This document shows positions 53,983 to 64,000 of a stretch of 64,000 nucleotides of DNA, piece by piece. The notes under the pieces are model-generated. The model saw nothing but the letters and a program-made list of their open reading frames with translations. It searched no databases and was not told the DNA's origin. Each line of letters starts with the position of its first letter. Positions within the stretch are counted from its first letter, which is position 1. A program made the position numbers and the translations under genes. Source of the DNA: Lantana camara (Eukaryota; Streptophyta; Magnoliopsida; Lamiales; Verbenaceae); NCBI GenBank assembly GCA_037501455.1, contig CM074858.1, forward strand, positions 103,822,001 through 103,886,000, written 5' to 3'.

Positions 53983-56515
53983 TGTAGCACCCCTTACACG
54001 TGGAGGTGCCACATCCCTGCACTATTGGTCAATCCACATACGAAACGGGCAATCCGTACATGAACTGATAGCGAACGGGTGACAATGCAATAAACGACAA
54101 GCTAGGCGGGCTAACACCAAACCATGCCTTGAATTAAATGATTATATAAAAGAATGTAATTAAATGTTTCCACTAGTCAAGTACGATTCATGATAACATA
54201 TTCAATTTTCCTTACATGCATATCAATACATTATCATCTTTACTAAACATAACAATTAACAATAACAACAATAAATGAAATGCACCGTGCTTGACTCGAA
54301 TGCAATGACCGGACTGGACTCATTTCCCCGCCTAGCACACACCTGCAAGAACCTGAAAGGTGGAGGCGTCAGTCTATGGAAGATTGAGTGAGGCATAGAT
54401 ACATATTAGCGCAGATAACATGCAAGTTATAACCTCGGGTAAGGTTTTATAATTAAAGATAACATAATTGCAAGAATAACATAGAACTCGCCCGAGATTA
54501 CAACTATCAAGTTTAACATGATAATCACGGTTATTTTAACTATCAGTGGCCCTGGCGAGGGGCATGCACGATCTCCAACCAACGTTGACAATCAACAAGA
54601 ATTACACTTTCATTTAATTAGGTTATCACACAGGTCATTATAGTGCACACGATCAATAACACGAAATTCTCCTTTCTCCAATGGTGGGTTTGCAAGGCCC
54701 GAACCACCCACGATATCACGTTGCACGTCGGGAACATGACTCCCACGTACGGGAATCCTTCCTCCACCAACCTCCTGGTAGATTCAGGGGGCATCCCCAC
54801 GGTTTGAGAGAGGTGTGTGAGTTACCCATCAGCCCTATGCTTTCCCGGTTACCTCAAACACTCACTCTCGGGCCCATAATACACGATACACGATAATTCG
54901 CCAAACACGATCACGGTTCAATCACGATAACATGATACACGGCTTGCTTGTAACACGATACACGACTTGCTTGTAACACAATACATGATTTGCTTTCATG
55001 AGCATGATTTACTTTTAAAGAACACGACTTGAGAGTTTAGAAACACTTGTAAATATATATATTTGTACCGTTTGGCCCAAAAGTCACATAAGGTTATACG
55101 GGTTCCAAGTAACTAGCAATTAAACCTCACCTGACAGGCGACACGATGACTCATGGATGCATGAACGTGCTCAGTTGATCACAATCTCCGCCCCGGGAGA
55201 AAAACTGGACAAGAAACAGGACATGGTGTACTCGTGAGACAATAACTCATTAATGTTACCATATAGGACGCATGGCTTAACTATACAACGAGATGACATG
55301 CATTCATGAATGTAGCATGATATATTCATATTATTGCATGTAATTGATCATATAATAGCATGTTGGGGTTAATTAAAGGTAAAGGAAAGGATTTGGAAAA
55401 TCCAATTTTATGCAGAAACTTTCTGCCTCTCCAAAGGTCTGGGAACGACCGTTCCGGCCATTAGTTCAAAATGGGAAGGGCCGTTCCCGTCCCCGCCGCC
55501 CTGCACATTATTCAAACTATGGGAACGGCCGTTCCCCAATTACAAAGGGAACGGGAAGGGCCATTCCCGTTACTCAGAAGATGCAGAACAGAGCAGCAGA
55601 AACAGAGGAAGCTTGAATTCAACAACAAAACTCCATAAACACTTATATTTCAATCCCATATGCCATAATTTATGAAGAGCAACATGCTAGCATAATTAAA
55701 GTGTAATGAAATCCAACATAAACACTTGTTTCATGCTTGATCATCACAAATCATCAACTTCACTCATACATCAACTCATGTAATATCCTTCCATTATCTT
55801 CAAGAATTCAAGTTCCAATTCATGTTGAAAGCATGTATTTGTATTTCTAACAACATATAATCAAGTTATCCACCCTAAATCATAACCCTAGCTATGACCC
55901 CAACTTCATAGAATTCATATAAAATTCCCATCTCTACCTTGAATGAAAGAAGGAGAAGAAAAGATGAAGAGATGATGAAGATGATGCCCCAAGACTCCTA
56001 ATTCCTCAAAGATTTTAGCTTGAAATGATGAAATTCCCTTTTCTTTTCCTTGAAGGTTTGGCTCGGTGAAGGAGGAAGCAAATGGTATATTTTTGATGAA
56101 AATGAAAATGAAGGTTGGAGAAGAGATGCATATATCGATATATCTCTTGAGGAGATATGGTATTTGTAATAAAATCCTCCAAGTTTGTAAGTTATACAAT
56201 CAAGTATAAAAGATTTAGGAAATGATCAATTAAGCCCAAGACTTATTTATGCAATTTGGTCCTCACATTTAAAAGAACAATCACATAGGGATAATTAAGT
56301 AAATAATTCATGTTCGACAATTAATTCACGTAACAATTAAATCCCAAATTGATACATATTTCACTTATTTCCACGTAAACATATTGGAATAAAATTTATA
56401 TAATTTACCCTAAAGTGTAGGAATTTAATAAATGAAAGAATTAAAATAATCCTAACTCACGAAAATCTCAAACGTGTCATGCGTACCTGAACGTTCAAAA
56501 AATTGGGGCGTTACA
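53983..56515 (-). mobile_element. Solo LTR, Tekay/Del-like, 2533 bp, in LTR 2
   Basis: It runs from TGTAGCACCCC to TTGGGGCGTTACA, with GTGAT at 53978-53982 and 56516-56520. It is opposite in orientation to its host LTR and of the family at 9822 and 33358 (GCGAACGGGTGAC, CTAGGCGGGC, TTTTATGCAGAAACTTTC). It carries the dyad array at 55439-55572, next to a minus-strand GCATAAAATT (about 55405-55415). It is the youngest layer of the deepest nest in the window. Confidence 0.9.
55439..55572. repeat. Dyad-motif array, GGGAAC arms
   Basis: Four motifs: TGGGAACGACCGTTCCGG (55440), TGGGAAGGGCCGTTCCCG (55472), TGGGAACGGCCGTTCCCC (about 55520) and GGGAAGGGCCATTCCCG (about 55554). They have the same arms as the solo LTR at 33358-36060. 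Confidence 0.82.
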
Positions 56516-56722
56516 GTGATGCTCGTGGTAAATGATATATGATGTTTATGCTTCCGCTTTAATGTTTTACTCGGATTGTATGGTTTAAGGGTTAGTCCCG
56601 CCTAGCATAGAGTGTGTGTTTGTCCCCGTTCGTCGTGATTTAGCTCGAATATGGATCGTCCATTTCATATTCGGGTCGGGTCTCGGTACGGGGGATGTGG
56701 TACCTCGTGCTCGGGTGCTACA

Positions 56723-57646
56723 TCCTAAAGTGGTATCAGAGCTTTGGTTGTAAAGCCGGGCTCTAGTGTCGTGTGAGTCTGTCTAGGTTGTACAGCTATA
56801 GGAATTACTTGTCAACTTGATTCTATTGCATCTTTTACGTGCTTATGCGATTAATTCTTGTATTTTGACTGAATTATTTCGCATTTTCATTCATGAACTA
56901 AACATAGCACGCATTTCAGTATTTTATTTACAGGATGCCTCCTCGAAGATATAGAGATCGATCTCCTGAACGACACCCTCGCCATAATCGCTCTCCATCT
57001 CCTCCACCACAACAACCGCCACAGGCCGAAGCTTTCGTGAATTCGGTTATAAATATTATTGATCAGAGACTCCGGGATTATGTGCCACCAGCACCACCTG
57101 CACCCGCAGTACCACTAGAGGCACCGATTTCTGCCATATTTAGGGAGTTTTAGAACTAACGACCCCCTAAGTTTTTCAAGGGAAATGACATACAAGCAGA
57201 AATGTGGCTGAAAGAAGTAGAGAGAATTTGGGAGCTCATTCCATGTGAATCCCGAGAGAAAGCTCGTTGCACCATTACTTTGATTCAGGGAGACAATCGG
57301 GGATACCGCCTACCGTTTAGACCTACCTCCAAGTTTAATCGGAATCCACAATATGTTCCATGTCTCCCAACTCCGAAAATATTACTCGAATGAGTCTAAG
57401 ATTCTACCAGTGGACGAAGTGGAACTTGAGCCTAACCTTACCTTCGTTCAGAAACCGGTTAAGGTATTGGATCGAAAATTTCAAGAACTCAGAAATCGGC
57501 AAATTCCACTAGTTAAGGTCTTATGGAGAAGAGATAAAAGAAAAGAGGCTACGTGGGAGATGGAAGACAAGATGAGAAGATTCCACCCCGAGTTATTTCC
57601 GGATAATCAGTGAATCCGAGGACGGATTCTTTTAAGGGGGAGAGGT
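56723..57646 (+). pseudogene. Internal region 2: same gag-pol-end structure
   Basis: A near copy of internal region 1. The gag ATG at 56935 opens MPPRRYRDRSPERHPRHNRS and is hit by a TAG after IFREF. The pol tail is better preserved: an 86-codon frame (57353-57613) carries YYSNESKILPVDEVELEP, LTFVQKPVKVLD and RQIPLVKVLWRRDKRKEATW, the C-terminal chromodomain-type tail of Tekay/Del polyproteins, ending HPELFPDNQ. The polypurine tract GGGGGAGAGG precedes LTR 3. Both copies share the same internal deletion point. Confidence 0.85.
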
Positions 57647-60600
57647 TGTGACGCCCCGCTATTTCGGTCATTCAGGTATGACTTGTGTGCCCTTTTAATT
57701 ACGCGTTTAAATTATTATAATTACGTGATTATATGATTTAGTTTATTATTAATTGAAATTCTTAATGATTTGAATTATTTGAATTTGAATTATATGAATT
57801 CTTGAACTAATTGCGCTTGCATGACTGGTTTGCTTGTCGTTTCTATGTTAAATGAATTCAAAATTTTGTGGAAATTTTATATGTTGGAGATATGTATGTT
57901 GTGATCATGGATATATGCTCGTTTTACATTTTCGGATTCGTTTGATTGTGTTTTAAATTTATTTGGCATGATTGGAACCAAACCGAGGGCTAATAAGCAC
58001 TTAGTGCACCTTTGGTTCCGTACGCGATATCTTGAGCTAGGAAACTCGGAATAGAGTTTCGTCAACTTTGTTGAACTCGTATCGAATATTCAGGTTTAAT
58101 GAACTTAGCCTTATATTTTTCCAAAATTATTTGAACCTCCGAAATTCAACAGAAAACCAAAACGGACGCATAAACTGCCACCTTTTACCAAAATGGCCAT
58201 AACTTCTTCAAACCATGACCAAATTAACCATGGTTAGATCCCTTGGAACCCTAACTCAACCCTCTATCAGTTTTAATTACCCCAAACCAAACCTCCACAC
58301 TAAGAGAAAATTCAGCAAATATCCTCTGCTCTCCAGTTCATCCAGTCACCTTGTCACCTTTGGAGATTCCAAGCTCAAATCTCTTCCAACCTCCATCCAA
58401 TCAACAAGGTGAGTTTAGGGTGTTGATATACATTCATTAGGGGTCATTTTTAACCATGCATCCCCAATTCTAAGCATGCTTTCATGGAGATATGAAGATG
58501 ATGATGAATAGTAGGTTATGGAGCCATGTTTTGATCTCATGCATTCCTTGGTGCTTTTGCTTATATCATGGCATGAAAGTGATCACCTTAGCTTCCTCTT
58601 TTCATTCATGGTCATTGATTATATGGTAGTTGAAGGATTGGTTAGTTGCCATTAATGATTTTTGGAAGAAAATGGAAGAAATGATCACATATGCACTCTC
58701 TTCATGTTTGATCACTTTGGGAGCATGTTTAAGTATTGTTTTGGAGTTGTTTTAATGCATATTTGTTATCATATGAATGTTGGACTTGTTGACTAAGATT
58801 TGGAATGGCTTTGCTCTGTTTTCATGCTTGTTTGGCTGCTGCCACTATATCCACGGCCGTGGAATTTTTCTTCGCACCAAATCCACGCCCGTGGATATGG
58901 AGGCAGAAATGGGGGTGATTTCTGGACTGAGATCCACGGCCGTGGATCTCCTTTTTGTAAAAATCCACGGCCATGGGTCTCAGGTATGGTCGTACCTTGA
59001 CCTCGTACTTGTTTTCTTGCTTGTTTTGCTCGATTCCCTCCCCGTTTATGAGCCTATTGTGATGTGTAGTTGCTTATATGTACAATGTGTTAGGTGTTTT
59101 CGTTGAATATATTCCGAGGTACTTCAATGTGTCTTCTTTGATCATAATATGTACATGCATGAACTTTGCTCTTATATTTAAACCCTAGTTGCTATGAATG
59201 CCTTGGTTATAACTTGTATGATACGTACACCTGCTATACTACGTGTTATGGCCTTTATTTGAATTCTTTGAACTAATTTGGTACGATATATCTAAGATAT
59301 GAACTCGATTGGATTCAAACGCTTCTTGAAACGATCGTTTATATATCTTTAAGATATTAATTGTGCACATGAACATGTACATTACATGATATCACCTCTT
59401 ATGCATTCATATCATATTCATGACTTAGCCGTGCGTCTTATATGGTCATTTGAGTCTCACTTTACCTTGTTTGCATAGATCCGGGTCCAGTTGGAGGCGA
59501 GGACGAGCAGTGAAGCTCTTACTCCTTTCTTTTGTCTTTGAAGGTGGGTTTCTCTACTATCTAGTTAAATAACCCTGTATACTTCCAATGTGCAAAGATT
59601 TCGACCAAAATTATATTATGTATATAGAGTCGATTTCAAGAGTCAATGATGTCAACGTAAAGCCTTTATTTTATGAACCATACCAAATGTTTTGGCGAGA
59701 ATGAATGATTGATTGCACGAATGGGGGCCCTGGGACTTAGTACACGTGGCTAGCTGGGGAAGCAAGGGCTGACGGGGATCCCGTGTGCTAGTTCCACCAA
59801 ACTATGGTGATATCGACCCGCTCTAGGAGATTAGCGGGGAATGGGAACCGGGCTTTTGGGGATTCACGTACCCCACTAGCCACAATAATTGAGGTGGTCG
59901 GGCCTTGCAAACCCGTCCTCCGCCCGGAGGGTAAAGGTGTACATGATCATGAATGTGCACAAATAATTGATATGCATGAAAAGATTGAATGAACGAATGT
60001 CTAATGAATACACGAGGTGTTGGTTGGAGATAATGTATGCCTACTTGCCGGGCCACAAATGACCTAATCGAAACTGATTGTTATAATCCCCTTTGATGAT
60101 TTCTTTATCTCACCCGCTTAGGAAAATGCTTTGAAAACCTCATTTGGGATTATAACTTGCATGTAATTGTTTAAATACCGTTTTATATTATACTTATACC
60201 CTGTTTTATACCCACCAGTCCCTTTTGGACTGAACCCGGATTGCTTTCAGTTGTGTTGTGGAGGTGTAAGGGAGCTAGGCGGGAATTCGAGTCGGTGTGT
60301 CTCGCATTTGTCTTTAGCTCTTATGTTTTTGGGTTTTACACTTGCATACTTATATTTTTGGGTATTGTATATAACTTATCGCTCGGAGCGTATATGTTGA
60401 GCCGTGATGGCATGTGGATATTGTATATGATCTATTTTGGAGTGTGATGCTTGTGGTAAATGATATATGATGTTTATGCTTCCGCTTTAATGTTTTACTC
60501 GGATTGTATGGTTTAAGGGTTAGTCCCACCTAGCATAGAGTGTGTGTTTGTCCCCGTTCACCATGATTTAGCTCGAGTATGGATCATCCATTTCATATTC

Positions 60601-60650
60601 GGGTCGGGTCTCGGTGCGGGGGATGTGGTACCTTGCACTCGGGTGCTACA
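57647..60650 (+). repeat. LTR 3 of three-LTR element, 3004 bp
   Basis: It starts TGTGACGCCCCGC and ends CTCGGGTGCTACA, then the GCTCG duplication. Dyads at 58849-58981 include the perfect 18-bp palindrome GATCCACGGCCGTGGATC (58931-58948) and ATCCACGGCCGTGGA (58849). It shares the 377-bp segment with LTR 1, not the deletion of LTR 2. Confidence 0.9.
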
Positions 60651-60655
60651 GCTCG

Positions 60656-61213
60656 CCTGTACCTTCTAATGCTGAGGTAAATTTTAAAAGAGCATCAGCG
60701 CGCTCTTTTTCTACTCGTGGGACCTGGAGTAGATGGAATTCCTTGAATTTCTCAATGATCTCTTTAACCATTTTCAAATACTACACCATGGTGGTTTCTC
60801 GAACCTCATAAGTTCCTTCAATTTGGCTCGCAATCAATTGTGAATCAACATAAGCGGTGATTCTGGAAGCTCCATTTTGAAAAGTAATTTTCAGCCCTTG
60901 CACGAGAGCCTCGTATTCCGCTTCGTTATTGGTAACTTAGAAATCCAATTTGATTGCGAAGTCTATCTCGATTCCAATGGGGTCTCTAAGGGTCACTCTT
61001 GCTCCTCCCCCGAGAGGTTGAGGAACCGTCCGTGTGCAGGACCCATAGACTGTTGTTTTCAGGAACGGCGGGCTCTAATCCAAAGCGCTCAACCAATAAA
61101 TCCGCGACGACCTGCGCTTGTATGGCAGTTCTGGGCTCGAAACTTAAGTCAAACTGGCTTAATTCAATAGCCCACTTTATGAGTCTTCCAGATACGTCTG
61201 GTTTGGACAACAC
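60656..61213 (-). pseudogene. Second RNase H domain of Tat element
   Basis: The minus-strand reading includes LWVLHTDGSSTSRG and, after frame breaks, NNEAEYEALVQGLK, AYVDSQLIASQI and VEKERADALLKF. This is the second, archaeal-type RNase H found in Tat elements downstream of the ordinary one. The D, E, D acidic positions appear present. The upstream part (LSKPDVSGRLIKWAIELSQF) joins it to the first RNase H. It is cut at 60655 by the three-LTR element. Confidence 0.75.
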
Positions 61214-61255
61214 TTGCTTTAATGGCTGATCCGTGAGGATAGTTATTGAGTGCGC

Positions 61256-62519
61256 CTAGAAGTATGGCCTCAACCGTCGTGATGCGTTGATGAGGGCGAA
61301 TGAGAACTTTTCGATTTCCAAATACTTTCTCTCGACCCCTTGTAATGCTTTGCTCAAATAGTAGATAGGCAAGTGTTTGTGCTCTCGCATGGCTATCAGG
61401 ACTGCGCTCGTGGCCTCAGTGGAAACGGAGAGGTACATAAACAGCCTCTCACCCTCAATTAGCTTTGTCAGGAGCGGAGCGCTTGAAAGGTAAGCCTTCA
61501 TGTCCTGTAATGCTTTCTTACATTTCTCAGTCCAAGCAAAATTTTGAAGAAAGGGAGGTTTCTGTCTGCCAAGCGTGACATGAATCTGTTCAAAGAAATG
61601 ATTTTCCCTACCAGCACCTGAACTTTTCTAAGGTTACGAGGGGAAGGGATGTCCAAAATGGCTTTGATTTTTTCCGGATTAGCCTCAATCTCCCGTTGGC
61701 TGACCATGTAATCTAAGAATCTTTCTCCTCGTACTCCAAAAGTACATTTTGAGGGATTTAACTTCATGTCGTATTGGCGCAGGATGGCGAATGTACGCTT
61801 GAGATCCTCAAGGTGCGAGCTCTGACGCTCGCTCTTAACAATCATATCATCCACGTATACCTCCATGGACCCTCCAATTTCTTTCTCAAACATCTTGTTA
61901 ATGAGGCGCTGGTAAGTGGCCCCAGCATTCTTGAGCCCAAAAGGCATGACCAAGAAGCAATATACACCTAAGTACACAACAAAAGAAGTTTTGGGACGGT
62001 CCTCAGAGGCCATAAAGATTTGATAGTACCCTTGAAATGCATCCATCATACTCATGAGCTCGCAGCCCGTGGTCGAATCTACCAGCTGATCTACCCGGGG
62101 TAATGGGTAAAGATCCTTGGAGCAGGCCTTGTTAAGATCAGTGAAGTCATTGCACATGCACCACTTGTTTACGCTCTTTGGCACCAGGACCACGTTGCAT
62201 AACCATTCTGGATATAGTATGGGCTCGATATACTGAGCCTCGAGAAGCTTGCTAACCTCCTCCTCAATAACCTTCTTTCGAAAACCATGTGCATCCTTCT
62301 TTTTTTGTTTTATTGGCTTGAAGGAAGGGTCCACATTAAGCCTGAGGACTATGACGCTTGGGTCAATCCCGGTAAGGTCGGACGCTTTCCATCCAAAAAC
62401 GTTAATATTTTCCCTGAGGAAGTTTATCATCATGATCTGCGAGGGTCCTGAAAGATTGGACCCAATCTGGGTGGTTTTATCCTTATTACCTGGCTCCAAC
62501 TCAATAGTGAGGAATTTTT
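61256..62519 (-). pseudogene. Tat reverse transcriptase and first RNase H
   Basis: The RT frame (61498-62499) is uninterrupted over 333 codons. It starts near LEPGNKDKTTQIG and carries FGWKASDLTGIDPSVI, WCMCNDFTDLNKACSKDLYP, FLVMPFGLKNAGATYQRLIN and the intact polymerase box VYVDDMIV. The RNase H part (61256-61501) has LYLSVSTEATSAVL-like sequence (FMYLSVSTEA), LPIYYLSKALQGVERKYLEIEK and then a stop. Only the RT piece could still encode a folded domain. The region upstream is removed by the LTR starting at 62520. Confidence 0.85.
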
Positions 62520-64000
62520 TGTTGGAAAAAGGAAACAGAAAGCACAGAAATTTTAAAATTTTCCAACAAAAGGATCGAAACTCGCAATCATGAATCCAAA
62601 TTCGTAAGGTAAAGAAACTTACTTTTCAATAATCTTTCTTGAAGCGTTTCAAGCCACCCAAGAACGCTCTTCTCACGGCTTGATCCCCTCTCCTTGGTAA
62701 AGCTCGAATCTATAAAAACTTCTAACTTGAAGCTCTCTAGAGATAGTCCACCAACTTGACTACAATCTAACTAGTAAGGATGTTAGTTCTCTAGTTAGTG
62801 TTTAGGCTTAACCTAGGGTTTATGTGATCTTGGAGAAAGGATGGTGTTCAACACATGAACCAAGAAGAATCGATCAATCCTTAAGGGGAGCTTGAGCTCC
62901 CCTATACATAGTTTGAGAGGGGCAGCCGAACCTAGTCCTTTTGGACTAAGGATTTGGTCCCTCTCTCTTATTACTTGATCATCAAGTAATTCCAAACCTT
63001 GATCTTGAATTCTAATTCAAATCAACTTTTAAGAGAGCTAAAATATCCAAAACCCTTTTGGATAATAGTATACTTTATTTATTAATAAATAAATAACTTA
63101 TTTATCTAATTAATTAATTCATAATTAATTAAATAGATTAATTTCTCCAAAATAATACTTTCATTTTAATTCAAAAATTAAACCAAAGTCTATTAAATAA
63201 TTAACACATTAATTATTTAATACATAAACAATATACACGTGTGACACACATGCCAATCACGTGAACCACACGTGTGTTTCACACGTGTGGAACCCTCTTA
63301 GTATGATCAACTCGTTTAATCATTTTAAAGCCTTAACTCATGTAACCAAGTTGTTGTGTGTGACCCTCTAGGTTCTCAATTCAATTAGCAGTGACCCTAA
63401 TTAATTAATTCACTAATTAATTAATCAGTCCACAGATTATACGACCATAATCTAGCAACAGGTATTTAACCCCTAGCTGAATTGGAATGTCTCGATTCGA
63501 CAGAACCTTTAAGTCATTGATTCATGTGAGATACAATCCTCCCACTTACTATCTCTCAACCAAGATCTAGGTTAAGGGAATAATCAGAACCCTAATAATC
63601 TGGTGTTAAAGCTAAGTGCATTTCATATCCATTTGATCTCAATCCAAGAAACCCTTTTCTTGATGTCTTGATCTATTGCCTTGGCCAAGGACTCCATATG
63701 GCATATGAATGACTTGCACAATAAGAGATCACCTTGCAAATGCAAGTGTAGGTCCTTTCTTGATTCTCATTCACTTTCGTGAATCACTTGTGCAGCCGCA
63801 GCATAAGCCTTGAATCAGTTGTCTAATGCGACAAAGTTAACTCATAAAGTGACATGGAACCTCAAGTCTAAGGATCAATTAATCACATCAATGACTGGTG
63901 AGATATTTCCTAATCTGGAAGTTTCCATTTCCTGAAATAGAAACTTTCTTTCCCATTTAGGAATCTTCTCACACGGGGCACCTCAGTGAACTTACTTATG
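62520..64000 (-). mobile_element. LTR of a further element, cut by window end
   Basis: It begins TGTTGGAAAAAGG in the middle of the Tat pol leader. The first 50 bp form an inverted repeat (TGTTGGAAAA...TTTTCCAACA). Minus-strand phrases such as TATGTATAGGGGAGC (about 62900) look like a TATA region, so minus orientation is likely but not certain. No domain-bearing ORF was seen up to 64000. It is probably a Copia LTR of at least 1.48 kb, possibly running on into leader sequence. Confidence 0.55.

Larger units (their letters stand above)
51558..56722 (+). repeat. LTR 2, with a 377-bp deletion and a solo LTR
   Basis: It starts TGTGACACCCCGC and ends CTCGGGTGCTACA. Relative to LTR 1 it lacks the segment equivalent to 49691-50067; the junction is at about 53555. 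The solo LTR at 53983-56515 plus its duplicated GTGAT adds 2538 bp. Without the two changes its length equals that of the other LTRs. Dyads at 52760-52891 include GATCCACGGCCGTGGATC. Confidence 0.88.
47693..60650 (+). mobile_element. Three-LTR Tekay/Del-like element
   Basis: The layout is LTR (47693-50697), internal (50698-51557), LTR (51558-56722, enlarged by a solo LTR), internal (56723-57646) and LTR (57647-60650). The whole block is flanked once by GCTCG (47688-47692 and 60651-60655) in the Tat polyprotein, so it behaves as a single insertion. Both internal parts have the same structure: primer site, gag start, a jump to the last part of pol, polypurine tract. The pol domains are missing, so it could only move with help from another element. 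Unequal recombination between LTRs of two copies is the likely origin. Confidence 0.9.
40724..62519 (-). mobile_element. Tat-lineage Gypsy element with antisense gene
   Basis: On the minus strand it contains RT and first RNase H (62519-61256), a second RNase H-like domain (61213-60656), integrase (47655-46367), a tandem-repeat spacer, an antisense multi-exon gene, a polypurine tract and the 3' LTR (41552-40724). Dual RNase H and an extra ORF between pol and the 3' LTR, here antisense, are known traits of the Tat group (Grande- or Retand-like). The 5' LTR, gag and protease lie beyond the LTR at 62520 or are lost. A three-LTR element of 13 kb splits it at 47693-60650. Confidence 0.82.

Noticed and set aside
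48246..58412. Short ORFs recurring in all three Tekay LTRs (for example beginning MTKLTMVRSLGTLTQ)
   Set aside because: They recur only because the LTR is repeated three times. They show no domain and lie in non-coding LTR sequence.

Overview
The window is nuclear DNA of a flowering plant, most likely a eudicot. It holds one intact-looking gene with a canonical GT-AG intron, a germin-like protein gene at 6052-8151. Most of the rest is a deeply nested pile of LTR retrotransposons, DNA transposons, MITEs and a SINE. No bacterial, organellar or rRNA sequence was seen. The species cannot be named from sequence alone.

Layout, left to right. 1-4020: a flank with a SINE (787-920), a degenerate GC-rich-ended DNA element (about 1144-3766) carrying two hAT-type MITEs with 8-bp target duplications, and the wreck of a second germin-like gene on the minus strand (3767-3990). 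4584-8200: MULE-like MITEs around and inside the living germin-like gene. 8540-14261: a decayed plus-strand Copia gag-protease, split by two solo LTRs whose target duplications are intact. 14262-18002: an Athila-like 3' fragment and a minus-strand Copia gag-protease-integrase remnant. 18003-39235: a minus-strand Athila-type Gypsy element (gag, protease, RT, RNase H, integrase, env-position ORF) broken by four or more solo LTRs. 39236-40723: one end of a CACTA transposon that cuts off the 5' LTR of the Athila element. 40724-62519: a minus-strand Tat-lineage Gypsy element with two RNase H domains, an antisense three-exon gene and a hairpin-rich tandem repeat. It is split by a plus-strand Tekay/Del-like element with three LTRs (47693-60650), which itself holds a further solo LTR. 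62520-64000: the start of another LTR, cut by the window edge.

The order of insertion can be read from the target duplications. In the deepest chain, a solo LTR (53983-56515) lies in the middle LTR of the three-LTR element, which lies in the Tat element, which lies in or beside the CACTA element, which lies in the LTR of the Athila element, which lies in the Copia remnant.

The most unusual signal is a set of short dyad-symmetric arrays. At least ten clusters of 16-20 bp palindromic motifs occur in LTRs of two different Gypsy lineages, and once upstream of the env-position ORF. All share a plan (arm ending AC, four-base GC-rich centre, arm beginning GT), but each element type has its own arm sequence. 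They look like multi-copy U3 regulatory sites whose specificity differs between element families. I do not know of a description of this pattern, but I could not search for one.
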